Of a stretch of 64,000 bases of DNA, positions 12,184 to 23,673 are shown piece by piece. Origin of the DNA: Stenocarpella maydis (Eukaryota > Ascomycota > Sordariomycetes > Diaporthales > Diaporthaceae); NCBI GenBank assembly GCA_002270565.1, contig NQMI01000065.1:180637-244636 (forward strand), read 5' to 3'. The notes beneath the pieces are model-generated. The model was not told where the DNA came from, did not search any database, and worked only from the letters and a program-made list of their open reading frames with translations. Both the position numbers and the translations under genes were made by a program. Position 1 is the first letter of the stretch. Every line of letters begins with the position of its first letter.

Positions 12184-13099
12184 TTAATCCACCTTCTCCA
12201 TCCATGCCCCGCAAGCGACCCACAGACCGTGGAAGACCTCCCGATCCCATTCCACGATGTGTTCAAAGTATTCCTCCCCATGCCGCCTTGTACTCCAAAG
12301 GAATCCCACGATGATCAAATCCGCATATCCAGCCGCGTCGCCCTCGAAGAATGGCCCCTTCCCCTTGCCCTTCTCCCACCAGCTTCTCAGCAACCCCGCT
12401 AGCTCCAGCCCCGGGCCCTCTGCTGCCTCCCACATATGCCGCCCTTCCCTCGTTGTTTTCTCCTCGAGCTCCTCCACCCTGCCCAGCATTGGTTCCCGCG
12501 TACGCCTGATATACTCCGCACTCGGACCCGGGAGCAGCTTCTTACACAGCGCGGGTAGGAAGAACGGCACCAGCGGGGTTGCGATTTTTATGACCGCGGA
12601 TTCCACAGCCTGGATAAGGTCCGCCTGAGACCCAAGCCGCAAGGACGGTGCATCTGGATACGCCGCCTCGAGTGCGTGGGCAATGGAGAGCGAGTCATTG
12701 ACCCAGGTCCCGGCGATGCGCGCCGCGGGCAAGGTGTATGGAGCGATGGATGGGGGAGAAGGGCGGGCGGGCAGAGAGAGTGGCGGGGAAGCGAGGACGG
12801 TGCTAATCTGAGGGTAGAGCAGGAAGCGGGTGGTGTAGGTGTGGCCCTTTAGGTTAAGGGCGAGGCGGGCTGGTGGGATGGCGGTTAGTCGGAGAGACAG
12901 CCTGCAGTTACGAGGAGGGGGCCACACTCTTCATGGACGTGACGCCGAAGGGGAGGCCATCGTTGGAGGCGAAGTCCAGGAGGATATCTGTGGAATCATC
13001 CGAGGGGAAACTGGCGATGATGGCCCCAAGCGCTTGCTCGGCGTTGCTGCCTGTTGCAGGTGTTGATGAAAGGCTACTTGCGTCCGGGGGAGTAGCCAT
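12184..13099 (-). CDS. Glutathione S-transferase-like protein
   Basis: Two exons: 12928-13099 and 12184-12869, read leftwards, 285 residues. The intron has donor GTGTGG (12927), a CTAAC branch and a CAG acceptor (12870). Splicing there creates KTRLALNLKG, the usual fungal GST (UstS-like) motif, which supports the junction. The start is the ATG at 13099 (context ACCATGG). The N-terminus has a thioredoxin-fold-like strand (DILLDFASNDG). The C-terminal helical domain includes GTWVNDSLSIAHALE, the SNAIL/TRAIL-type helix region of GSTs. Such proteins conjugate glutathione to electrophiles or act as isomerase/reductase-like enzymes in secondary metabolism; the substrate is unknown. It is convergent with the HET-ankyrin gene, with only about 10 bp between the stops. 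Confidence 0.85.
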
Positions 13100-14000
13100 G
13101 GTTGTAGGGCAATAGCTGGCGTCCTGTTGAACAGATACAGAGCTTGTGTGCGGGTTCAGCATACACACCTTGCTTTTGATAAGGTCCAGGAAGTAAGCCA
13201 CAATCCTCCGGGCGAGCATTCTTCCCTTGCACATTACCCATGCGCCTGGCGATCCACAGCGCCAAGCCACGGAGTTTGTGCTAGTGGCCGGCAGTGAATA
13301 CGCTGGAACTTTTAATTCCAGGTAGATATAAGCAACATTGCAACGAACTAACTAGCCATCACTTCCTCTGTGTGTTTCTTTGGCTGATTTCAACGGCATG
13401 GATTTATAGTTTGCAAGAAAGCCACAACGAAGACTGGCTTGCTTTTTTGTTCATGATACAAACCAGGTTGCATCTGAATATACACGCATGGTCAACTGGA
13501 GCTGAGCGTTCCTTTCAGCGCCTGAGCGCTCGCCCCCACGTGTGAGGATGGTAAAGTGGCCAAAACCGTCAGCATCTGCACAGGGGTATAACCTATAAAG
13601 TGCGTTGTAGCCTCGTGCCAATCCTGACGTCCCGCAGGAAGGATTTCGCATCGCGCCAATCCATTGGCCCACGACAGCCACGGCACAGCTATTTGTCACG
13701 GGTGTGTTTGAAATGGTGTTAGCAGCTAGTATAATTTGAAAGCATTCCCAGCTTGATGCTGAGAAGATGAACATAAATGTTCGACTTTCACCCTCGTTAG
13801 CGTCAAAGCCGAAGAGCTTTTATGCTCATGCGAAAGCCGTCTTATCCATGGAGGCCAGTCACTTCAGGGAGGATCTGAACCGAGTCGCATCTCCAGACTC
13901 TTTCTCTGGCTTAGGCCCCACACCCGAGAAAGACTCTAGACGTGGCTATACGCAAGTAAACGGTACATGTATGTGAGTGCTCCGAAACTGAAAATAGCCC
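13100..14000. other. Intergenic region GST / membrane protein
   Basis: About 900 bases without a convincing gene. Short ORFs in several frames lack recognisable motifs. It presumably contains the divergent promoters of the GST gene and the downstream membrane-protein gene. Confidence 0.5.
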
Positions 14001-15738
14001 ATGTCTGCTAAGCAACTCAAAGTTCCTCAACCTGACACCCGACCTCCAACCAAGACTCCTGCAGAAGCGGATGGCAAGAGAGGGGTTTCGGGCCTTGTGG
14101 TAGCTGGTTTGATCAGATGGCTGACCACAGCTCTGCTGTTGATGGGATTCGCACTTTCTGTGCATTTCTACCAGGGAAGGGTTCTTAATGACAGAGACAA
14201 ATCGATCTTCGAGTCCATCATTGTCACCCTTAGTCTGGTCCTGGGTCTCAACATTGCTAGCGCTCTCAAGGACATGGCGAAGTCCATGCGATGGTGGTTC
14301 CTCAGTCTCAAAAGGCGGGACCTCTCCGAGGTACGTGAAAGTCGCTGCCACTCTTCCTGGTGGTGCAGGTGACTGACCTTGACATGGCCTTCAGGTTGTT
14401 CTCATTTTGCATAGTGACAGTTTGGTCAATGTTTCGAAGTTGATCTGGCGGTCATCCTCTAGTGTAACAAAGACGGTCTGCTCCATATGGCTCTTGTTGA
14501 ATATTGTAAGCTTCCACCTCGCAGATTAGGGAAACCAAGAGTTCTCGATTCTGACGTATACGCCCATACAGGGAATGCAAGCGGCTATAGCTGTCATCAG
14601 CTTGACATTCCAGGCAGAGCCTCATATTGATGATGTGTACCTATCAGCGCAGGGTGAAGTATTTGTTCCCGACATGAGCAACTTCGCGCGCGGCACAGGT
14701 CGCTTCAATCCAAGCTCTCGTCGGTTCAGTTTAGACTCCACCCTACAAAATCTAGGCGCAAGCATATTGGGGGATATCGGCAGCAGCTATAACCACTCAG
14801 CCCTTCCGGCTGTGCCACTGGCTGGAGAACCTCTGGCAAAATTCCCCGCCATGTTTTGGAAGGCCGACGATCACTGGGAATACCACTACCTCAACTCGGC
14901 GGCAGAAGCAGTCTCCGCCGGGACGAACAATCTGGCCGTCTACTCGGAAAGAAAGGTATCGTCGTCAGCCGTCTGCGCAACGCCCGAGTATAACTCGACC
15001 ATAGACGGCGCGCAGTCGCTAGTCATTGTCAACCAAACAAGCGGGAGGGACTTCACATTCGACGCCACCGCCGCGGGCCTCGAGTCCAACACATATGGCA
15101 CGGTGCCCGTCCTGCGGCAGCTCCGGAGCGACGTGTGCGGGTCACGGGTCGGCTGCGGCACGGGCGAGTGCGGGCCCGGGTGCAGCATCGTGCACGTCCT
15201 GGAGCCAAAGAGCGGCGAGGCCGCCCCGGGGTCCTTTGACAACCCGAGCAGCTTCTTCTTCTACTACGAGTGCAACGTGACCGTGTCCTCCGACCCGCCG
15301 CCCGCCTCGGACCTGGACGGCCTCACGCTCGCGCCCATGCTGGCCGCCGCAGCGGCCCAGGCCATCGCGCTGAACGGGCTCACGTCCGCCGACCCTGGCG
15401 AGCCGCTCAGCCGGAGCTTCAACTGGGAGCTCCCCTTCGGGACGCCCTTCAACAACAGCGCGCCCGGCATGGCGGACCAGCTCGCGCGGTACGCCATCGG
15501 CGTCGTGGCTGCTGCCGCCTCGACGAACCCGCGCGTGGCAGTCCCCGGGCGGCCGCCGGCCCAGGGTGTGCGTCTGGAGTTGCAGGAGCCGGTTGCGTTC
15601 GCGGTGATCCTGGGAGTCACGGGCGGCTTGCAGTTACTCTTGCTGGTGGTCGCCGTCGTGCTGGTTAGCAGGGTTTATGTCCCGGAGAATCAAGAGTGGA
15701 TCACCAAGGAGACATTGAGACAGATGTACTCGTATTGA
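14001..15738 (+). CDS. Fungal multi-pass membrane protein of unknown function
   Basis: Three exons: 14001-14330, 14395-14505 and 14572-15738. Donors are GTACGT and GTAAGC, acceptors CAG, all in phase 0, giving 535 residues. Predicted membrane segments: residues of about 36-55 (LTTALLLMGFALSVHFY), 70-90 (IIVTLSLVLGLNIASALK), a segment around the second junction (SIWLLNIGMQAAIAVISLTF) and one near the C-terminus (VILGVTGGLQLLLLVVAVVLV). Between the last two lies a long, probably extracytoplasmic domain with several Cys and N-glycosylation sequons. The layout (short N-terminal loops, large lumenal domain, C-terminal anchor, motif ILHSDSLVNV) matches a common lineage-specific fungal family related in layout to DUF3176 proteins. 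The function is not known to me. Confidence 0.75.
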
Positions 15739-16217
15739 GTAAATCCTGGGCCAGACAAGCAGTCCATCCATAGAGGATTTAAGCATAAAAACAGAATCAC
15801 TGCACAAATGCCCACAAAGTCGGCTACTTAAGCAGTGGATATGGCAGATTATTCAGGATGTCCTACCTGAGCTTAGCATATTATAACATGAACATGAGCG
15901 AGTCATGTGATTTGAATGCTGTTGAGGCAAATATTCAATGTTAATCAAGTTTCCGTGTTATACTGAGGTTGCTGCCATAATTTCAGAAAGTCCTTTCTCT
16001 CCCAGCAATCACGCCCATGGACAGCCAACTGAAAACACGAACTCGAGGCTTTTTCAGATCTCACTTATACACGGGATCGACCCCAAAAGCTTGTGTTCAT
16101 CCGTGTCCCCGGACTGCAGCGCACTACTCTAGCTGGACGACTCGGTAGGCGTGGAGACCAGGCCAGTCCTTTCCTGGTCATGGGCATTCCATTTCTTGGG
16201 CTGTAACCCTGAGGTTA
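15739..16217. other. Intergenic region
   Basis: No gene is supported. The stretch follows the stop of the membrane-protein gene and ends at the 3' end of the opposing candidate gene. Confidence 0.5.
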
Positions 16218-16974
16218 CTATAGCTTTGGCCGGAATGGGGGTTGCTTCGGACCTTGGCTGGAGGAGGGACGACTGCTCAGGTTGGGGGACTGGGGGCTGG
16301 GAGGAGACCGCGATTCCTGTTCCAGTCGCGCCATCTCGAACCTCCGCCGATTCGTAGCATGCAGTTCCATGAGACGCAATGCAAACTGATACTCGTCGGG
16401 GGTGAGGGAACTACCGCCAGCTGGCGGGGCAGCAGTGTGATCTCTGGGTCCCGTCATCGGACCTGTGGGTGGAGCAGCCACTCCCTTGGAACCGCAGGAC
16501 GAATCCACGGACGTCCGTCGGAGGCCTGAGCTTCGGCCGGAGAGGAGATGCTCGACGTCGGCTTGGATTGCGGACACTGAGATATGAGTGCCAGCGGCGT
16601 AGTTTGGCTTGCTGACACCGAGGACTTCTTGTAGGGTTTGACGGAGTGAAGGATGCTGCAACGAGCTCCAATTTCACGGGCCCAAATCGGCCTTTGGACA
16701 CGGAGCGGGGCGTATGCTTTTGTGACCGATTTTCGTGAGAGGTGCTTGGACACGAGCAGCTTGATTGTCTCGCTCCGACGCCCTTGTGGGACCCTGGAAA
16801 GTGCAGTGGCTCGTGCCGGTTGACGAGGTGATTGAGACAACGTACAGGACTGGTTGTCTGTGTCGTGAAGATGTTTCTTGACAGCTCTCGTGACGGAGCT
16901 TGAAGTGTTGGATAAGTTGGAGAAAAAAATTCGTTCTCAGGCACGACTTGGTCAAATAAATACTTGTGAGCCAA
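16218..16974 (-). pseudogene. Uncharacterised protein gene, probably frameshifted
   Basis: Two protein-like frames abut on the reverse strand. The upstream frame (from an ATG at 16974) runs through SQKHTPRSVSKGRF to GPVKLEL. The downstream frame begins QHPSLRQTLQEVLGVSK and ends at 16218, with a helical block LTPDEYQFALRLMELHATNR and a Ser/Pro-rich tail. The downstream frame has no ATG at its start and a TGA just before it. Removing a single G at about 16668 would join them, so a frameshift (or a base error) is more likely than two genes. No domain was recognised. The neighbouring region to the right is transposon-rich. Confidence 0.4.
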
Positions 16975-17689
16975 CCCGCATAGAATTAGGCACCCACCCG
17001 GGCGAGATACGGCGTTGCATGTTGGCTGTACTGCAGCTATACGGAGTGGGCCCCTGCATTCTGGCCGTCTCTTATTCGCTCTATGAACCCAACACCCCCG
17101 CAGTAAAAAGTAAAAGTACCGGCATTGCCATTTTTTCTAGTTTGTAGTCTGTTGGCTGGGTCACGCATTGCAATACGATGGGGGCAAATGGTTGTGAATT
17201 CGCTGCTATCCCGCACAGCACCTGGGCACTATATACTGGTGTACGTTGACTAAGCCTGTGCTGAGTCAGCACACTTGCAGTTGCGCACTGACTTCAATGT
17301 TGCAGTTGCCCACTGCTACTGCCACATAATCCATATTATTAGGGCTCATCCAAGATTATAAACTGGTGCTATAGGGGTAGACTACTTACAGTGGCGTATG
17401 CAACGTTAGCTAATTGGAATGTTTAGATAGCATTGAGTTGTTCTGGATCTATCCATCTAAATATGTTTATTATAACAGAAAACACTCTACCATCTGACCC
17501 CCACTAGTGGAACACCCCTACCAGTGGAATGAGGACCTACATACAAATATCACCACATTAACTTATATATATCACAGCCAATTTTGAAGCTATACACATA
17601 GGAATCTGATTAATCTGTAGATATTTACTTAGTAAATAAGCTTATATAGGTAGTTGGTATTTTGGGGGTATTGAAGCGGCTGCAATTAG
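16975..17689. other. Transition from GC-balanced to AT-rich DNA
   Basis: No gene is supported. Base composition changes near 17280 from mixed sequence to AT-rich, TA-dense sequence. This marks the edge of the RIP-affected block. Confidence 0.6.
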
Positions 17690-18556
17690 ATTCCGAACCC
17701 CATACATAAATGCTAAACCTAGGGCCCAATTTCTCATTCTCTTTCTTTTTTTTTTTTTTATCTCTTCTTTATCACTCAACCATATAATACATACCTATAA
17801 TAAAGAGAATATAGCTGATACTATATTTAATATTATTTATAATAAGGTTTTATTTTATTATTTAGGCTGTTTGGGAGTATACCTAAGATGATACTCTTCT
17901 GGTAGATAAATAATATTATATTCTTTTTTATTTATTTAGCCCTCTTAATGCCTATCTATTGCTAAGGAGAATAGGCTTATTAAATGGATTATTAAGCAGG
18001 AATCACTAGGCTATACCCTAACAGCCTTAGTGGTGTAACAAATTACTAAGGCTATTATAAAGAAATAAGGTGATAATCAGCCTCTTGGGAAGCACTAGAT
18101 AGCATCATTTAAAAGCCGCTATAATGATATTAAGATAAAGATTTCTCGCCCTTAAGAAGCAGCCTGATTTAATAGCTTTATACTAAAGGCAGTCCACTAG
18201 TATTTTAACCATTAAGAGCAATTTAGCTACATTAAGCTAGAGTTAATAGTTAATATTAATAAGGGCAGTATTATAGAGGGCTAAGGTATTATTTATATAC
18301 CTATAAAGCTTTATAATAGTTGGTATTAATAAATTTTAGGTATTAATAGCCTTGTACTTGGATCTATGGAGACTAAAACTGCCCTTAAGAAGATAAGTAG
18401 CAGCTATACCTGGGTAACCATCATTAATGCTATTACGGCTTCTGGTTACTATTTACACCCGGGAATTGTCTTTAAGGACAAAGATCTTTAAGCCTAATGG
18501 TTCTTATAAGAGTTTAAGCAGTTATGCCCTTAGCACTATATTATATTGCCTAATAG
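17690..18556 (+). mobile_element. RIPed pogo/Fot1-type transposase relic, N-terminal part
   Basis: Conceptual reading with many stops shows the order of a pogo/Fot1 (Tc1/mariner superfamily) transposase: a helix-turn-helix-like region (TLGKHWI-like residues near 18095), then SLVLGS near 18347, then ALKKISSSYTWVTIINAITA and LHPGIVFKDKDL near 18390-18490 followed by W-F. These match the DDE_1 core around the first catalytic Asp. Stops are mostly TAA/TAG where Gln or Trp would be expected, in line with RIP. The relic ends abruptly where an LTR begins at 18557. A matching C-terminal part lies at 23242-23598. Confidence 0.65.
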
Positions 18557-19047
18557 TGTTATGAGCCGACACGCGTTGACGGCTGACTACTGTAGAAAAC
18601 ACCCCTGACCTCGGCGGGGTAATCCCCAAGCCAGCCAAAACTACCTGATGAGTTAGTGACGACCAGCTCCTACCAAGGGTTAGGGTTTAGCTTGTAACGC
18701 TTAATTGCGAGCCATATGAGCCCGCTTAAAGGATGAAGTATTAAGCCTCGCGTGATGGCTCGATAGCTTGGTATATGAGCCTGCAAGTTACTGAAGAGTC
18801 GGAATATATATATAGATATAGTTATCACCACAGTAGATAGTTTTTATGGAATAGACTCTTTAGTTATTAATCTAAGTATTCAATCCTAATATTAGATAGC
18901 CTTATAGCTAGTAATTATTATTAGTTAATAATATTACTTAATAACCGCCTAATAATATATTCTAAATATAAACCCTTAATCTTTTAGGTTTAATATACTT
19001 AGAAACCTTCTAATTATTATATTTTAATAACTCTTATTTATATATTA
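18557..19047 (+). repeat. LTR-like repeat, family A, copy 1
   Basis: It starts TGTTATGAGCC and is repeated in the same orientation at 19499-19975 and, in diverged form, at the right window edge (63710 on). The copies share the whole length, including a GC-richer first half and an AT-rich second half. Differences between copies are mostly C/T and G/A, as from RIP. The exact right end is uncertain by several bases. The family is unclassified; the gag-like sequence that follows suggests a Ty3/gypsy element. Confidence 0.75.
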
Positions 19048-19498
19048 CTATATAGACTTTAAGCAATATTATATGTGGAACTCTTTATAATGTTAGACTC
19101 TAGAATGACTACCCCTACTTATAACCTTCTTTATAAGCTGGATGAACTTGCTAATAATGAAACTATGGATCCTTATATCTAGGAATTGGTTAATAAGGTT
19201 GGGCAGCTATACCTCCTTATAAAAGGATAAGCTTGATATAATATGGAGGTTGAAGGGTTTTGATAGGAAATCATTACCCTTTAAGTAGGAGCTAATATTA
19301 TTAATACCCTAATTTAAATAAAGGAATATATTAAGCTTAATATTCCGGCCCCTTATAATGGAACTACTAGATAACTTTAGGCATACCTAATGCAGGTTAG
19401 GGCCTACTAGTGCTCCTATAGGTTAGATATACAGCCTAGTGGAAAAAGGGTTATATATATATCCTCTTTCCTTAAAGAATAAGCCTTATGTTATGAGC
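19048..19498 (+). mobile_element. Retrotransposon internal fragment with gag-like coding
   Basis: About 450 bp between two family A LTRs. Near 19340-19495 a conceptual reading gives APYNGTTR, AYLMQVRA and SSFLKE, the pattern of the retrotransposon Gag domain (PF03732-type) found in fungal Ty3/gypsy elements. Stops interrupt it. Protease and pol are absent, so the element is a truncated or internally deleted copy. Confidence 0.55.
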
Positions 19499-19975
19499 CA
19501 ACACACATTGGCGGCTGACTACCGCAGAAGACAACCCCGCAGGTTGGGAAGTAACCCCCAAAAGGAGCGCCCTGCCTGATCCAATCAGTGACGCCACCTT
19601 ATTAGGGTTAGGGTCCGGCTTGCAACGCTCGATTGCAAGCTACGTAAGCCCCCTCGAAGGATGAAGTATCGAGCCTTATGCAAAGGCTCAATAGCTCGGC
19701 GTGCAAGCCTGCAAGCTACTAAAGAGTTAGAACATATATACGAATATAATCATCACTATAGTAGATAGTTTTTATAGAATAGACTCTTCAGTTATTAATC
19801 TAAGTATTTAATCTCAGCATTAGATAGCCTTATAGTTAGTAATTATTATCAGTTAATAATATTGCTTAATAACTATCTAATAATGTATTCTAAATATAAA
19901 CCCTTAATCTTCCAGGTTTAGTNTACTCGGGAACCCTCTAATTATTATATTTTAATAACTCTTATTTATATATTA
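19499..19975 (+). repeat. LTR-like repeat, family A, copy 2
   Basis: Same start (TGTTATGAGCC) and length as copy 1. Its right end is interrupted exactly where a family B repeat begins (19976). Copy 1 continues with CTATATAG at the equivalent point, and after the family B repeat the sequence resumes with CTAT. An ambiguous base (N) occurs at 19923. Confidence 0.75.
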
Positions 19976-20573
19976 TCTGATGAATTTGTGCTATAGAATA
20001 GCATTCAGTTCAGCGTGTGTGTGTTTCGGCAGGGTCGCAGTATGGTGCTCTGAGGCGAATTGGGACGATTGACAATGGTCTGGACAACTTTGTATTGAAT
20101 TAAGTTGGGCTTCTGTAAGCCCTCCTTATATACCCTCCGACGTCGTCTCACCCCTGGGCACGCTGCGGTAGGCTCTGGTGCAAATTTGCAAATGCCGGAA
20201 AATTCGCCCTTCCAACACACCATCTTTGGTTCCAAACAACTAGCCAACCACAGCCCTAGCAATGCCCAAATTAAGTACATACAAACTTCAGAAATCAGGC
20301 TATCCAATGCACTAAGTCATATACTTTTTGGGTAAGAAATAAGGGTAATGCAGAGGTCTGAATTAAGGTGCAAATGCAGGCCAAAATAATCGACTCACGG
20401 CCACCAAACTCATCTTGCGTCACGCACGCACTGGGCGTACTTAGCGAAAATCGCCTGACTCGCAAGTCTAGGGTAACTCCTTGCTAGAAAGTCTAGGGTA
20501 ACTCCTTACAACGAAGTCTAGGGTAACTCCTTGCACGAAGTGCCAACGCCCTACTAAGCGGTTCCGTTTAACA
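19976..20573 (-). repeat. LTR-like dispersed repeat, family B, copy 1
   Basis: On the reverse strand it starts TGTTAAACGGAACCG and ends CACAAATTCATCAGA, as in copies at 22714, 58017 and 62651. It contains three tandem AAGGAGTTACCCTAGACTT units near the start and a TATATAAGG box at about two-thirds of its length, consistent with an LTR promoter. It lies inside a family A LTR. No target duplication is visible. Confidence 0.8.
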
Positions 20574-22713
20574 CTATCGTTTAATATTACTGAGATAGCA
20601 AATCATTAGTTGATCTTAGGAATACCTTAGTTAAGAAAGAATAACCCCTGAATTAATTAAACCACTAGCTAGATCTTTTAAAATAATGCTGTTCCCCAGA
20701 AGAAGGTTGCAATCAATAGCAAGGAAAGGAGTTATATCACTAAGGATAGCAAATAGGTGATGCACTCAAATAGACCCATGAATATCTTTAGGAGCAGATA
20801 GAAGGCCTGACTCTAAAAAGGCAGAGAAGGATTAGGCTACTCAAGCGCCTTGCAAAAGGACCAAAGCCAATTAGGAGATCGCTACTCTAATATAACTAGT
20901 TAGCATATAATATAGAAAACATAATAATACCTCCTTTACCTAAAAGAGGAAAAAGAAGAAAATAAAACTAACAAACTGGTATAGATACTAGAAGAATATT
21001 ATAAATTTAAGAAAGTATTCCAGGAATGACTTAATATTATATTACTATAACATATATAATAAAACCACGAAATACTATTAAAACCTGGAATAATACCTTA
21101 ATTCAAGCCTATCTACAGACTTAATAAAGAATAACTTAAAGCACTTAGAGAATACCTTAATAAAAACCTCCAGAAGAAATTTATCAGGCTATTGCAATCC
21201 CCAGTAGAATACTCAATCCTCTTTATACTAAAGAAAAATAGCAAGCTATAACTTTATATTAATTACTAATAATTAAACGACATTATGATTAAGAACTAAT
21301 ACCCTCTCCCACTCATTAAGGAACTATAGAACTGACTTAAAGGAGCAAAATAGTTCATAATACTTGACTTAAAGCATGAATATAACCTTATCCGAATGAA
21401 AGAAGGAGAAAAATAAAAGATAGCATTCAGAATACGCTATAGATATTATAAATAACAATTATACCTTTTAGATTAACTAATATACCTGCATTATTCCAGG
21501 AAATAATTAACTAAGTTCTAAGTAAATACCTTAACATCTTTATTATCACCTACTTAAACAACATTCTTATTTTCTTAGAAAACCTTAATAATCATAAGAG
21601 ATATATTAAAAAGGTTCTCTAAAAACTTTAGGACGCCAATCTCCTAGTAGAACCAGAAAAATGCAACTAGCACACATAAAAAGTCAACTACCTTAGGTAT
21701 ACAATCAAACCAGGGAAAATCAAAATACAAGAAGGAAAAGTTAAAGCAATCAAGAAATAGCCAACCCCTACAAATATCAAGAACATCAGAGCATTTCTTA
21801 AATACGCTAACTTCTATCAGTAATTTATCGCACAATATAGCAACATTATAAAACCATTAATAGACCTTACTAAAAAGGATTATACCTTTAGATAAATAGA
21901 TACCAAATAACAAGCTTTCCAGATACTTAAGGATAAGGTTATAGGAGACCCTATACTTAAGGAAGCAGACCCAGAGAAGGAATTCGAAATCCACAGATGC
22001 CTCAGATAACGCTATAAGCAGAAAACTTACTCAAAAAGACAACTAAGAAAAGACACATATTATTACGAACTTTAGCAAGAAGTTCAATAAACCAGAAACC
22101 CGCTATATTATACCAGATAAAGAATTTATAGCTATAGTATATATATTCCAGGAATAGTAGCACTACCTTATAGGAGCTAAAAAGTAGATTAAACTTTATA
22201 CGGATCATAAGAATCTCACGACCTTCACAATAACTAAAACTGTTAACAAATAATAAGTTAGATATATGGAGTTTTTATTATAATTTAACATTAAGGTTAT
22301 CTATATAAATAGAGTTAAAAACGCAAGAGCAGATGCACTTAGTTAAAAAACCAACTATTAGGATAAGGATTTACCCACGGAATGGACAGTATTCAGAACC
22401 CAAGAAGATGGAAGCCTTATTCTCAACCGCAAACTTAACGCTACAATCAGAGTTAACTTCCAAACCAGAAAAACCCCTGCCAATCTAAAAGAATAAGATA
22501 AGTTAATTATGGAAATATATAAAGCACCAGCATATAGCTACCAAGGTATTGCAGCAATAATCAAAAGGATTCAACAGAATTACCAGATCCCCAACCTTAA
22601 GAAAAAGGTTTAAGAAGTCATTAGCAAATGTAACTCCTGCAATAAAAACAAGGCCTCTAGATATAAACCATATAAACTATTAAAACCCCTGCTAGTACCT
22701 ATAGCTATATAGT
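20574..22713 (+). mobile_element. RIPed Ty3/gypsy pol relic (RT, RNase H, integrase zinc domain)
   Basis: Conceptual reading with many stops shows the Ty3/gypsy pol order. Reverse transcriptase lies at about 21090-21500 (YRLNKE, SILFILKKN, LYINY, IKNQYPLPLI, IILDLKHEYNLIR). RNase H lies at about 21960-22330 (FEIHTDASDNA-like, PDKEFIAIVY, LYTDHKNLT, NARADALS). The integrase HHCC zinc domain lies at about 22500-22700 (SYQGIAAIIKRIQQNY, CNSCNKNKASRYKPY). The integrase catalytic core is missing because a family B repeat begins at 22714. The TA-rich coding with stops at Gln/Trp positions indicates RIP. The element is dead. Confidence 0.75.
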
Positions 22714-23241
22714 TGTTAAACGGAACCGCTCAGCAAGGAGTTACCCTAGACTTGCGAGTCAGGCGATTTTCGCTAAGTACGCCCAGTGCGTGCGTGACGC
22801 AAGATGAGTTTGGTGGCCGTGAGTCGATTATTTTGGCCTGCATTTGCACCTTAATTTAGACCTCTGCATTACCCTTATTTCTTACCCAAAAAGTATATAA
22901 CTTAGTGCATTAGATAGCTTGATTTCTGAAGTTTATATGTACTTAATTTGGGTATTGCTAGGGCTATGGTTGGCTAGTTGCTTGGAACCAAAGATGGTGT
23001 GTTGGAAGGGCGAATTTTCCGGCATTTGCAAATTTGCACCAGAGCCTACCGCAGCGTGCCCAGGGGTGAGACGACGTCGGAGGGTATATAAGGAGGGCTT
23101 ACAGAAGCCCAACTTAATTCAATACAAAGTTGTCCAGACCATTGTCAATCGTCCCAATTCGCCTCAGAGCACCATACTGCGACCCTGCCGAAACACACAC
23201 ACGCTGAACTGAATGCTATTCTATAGCACAAATTCATCAGA
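22714..23241 (+). repeat. LTR-like dispersed repeat, family B, copy 2
   Basis: Begins TGTTAAACGGAACCG and ends ATTCATCAGA. It is the shortest copy because it has only one AAGGAGTTACCCTAGACTT unit. It carries the TATATAAGG box (about 23085). It is inverted relative to copy 1, so the two bracket the gypsy pol relic. Confidence 0.8.
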
Positions 23242-23598
23242 GGTTATGAGCCCGGCTCTAGCAGTCAGCGCTCTGAAACAACATTGAATTTAGGCCTTAA
23301 ANCTCAAGCCCTATACAATGAGCACTCTTTAGAAAAATTCTTAAGGGATATAACAAGAAAGACTTCAACTTAGCAATATCCTTTAAAAAAAATATGAGGA
23401 GCTATAGGGCAAAATTAAGGCCTGTACGAAGATCTGAAGGAAGAAGGTCCAAATTAACCCAAACGACACTTTTGCTGATATTAAGGCTATTCGGAGGGCT
23501 CAAATCGAGGCCGGGGCTGTATTGCCTAATAGCGACGATTCTGACGATTCCTCAACACCAACAGAAGAGGGCTCGGTAATAGTTGTGGCGGGAAATTG
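23242..23598 (+). mobile_element. pogo/Fot1-type transposase relic, C-terminal part
   Basis: The final frame reads ADIKAIRRAQIEAGAVLP followed by an acidic Ser/Asp stretch and a stop after VVAGN. This is the usual end of fungal pogo/Fot1-like transposases. Together with the N-terminal part at 17690-18556 it is best explained as one pogo element split by about 4.7 kb of later insertions. An N occurs at 23302. Confidence 0.55.
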
Positions 23599-23673
23599 AC
23601 GTTGGGAATAGTGGCATGGTGGGTGGGTAGGGCGGCCGGAAGGGGGGCCCGGCCGGAAGCCGTGGCGACGATG

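Noticed and set aside
13294..13545. An 83-codon ORF between the GST and membrane-protein genes.
   Set aside because: No motif, no suitable context, and overlapping ORFs of similar size on the other strand.
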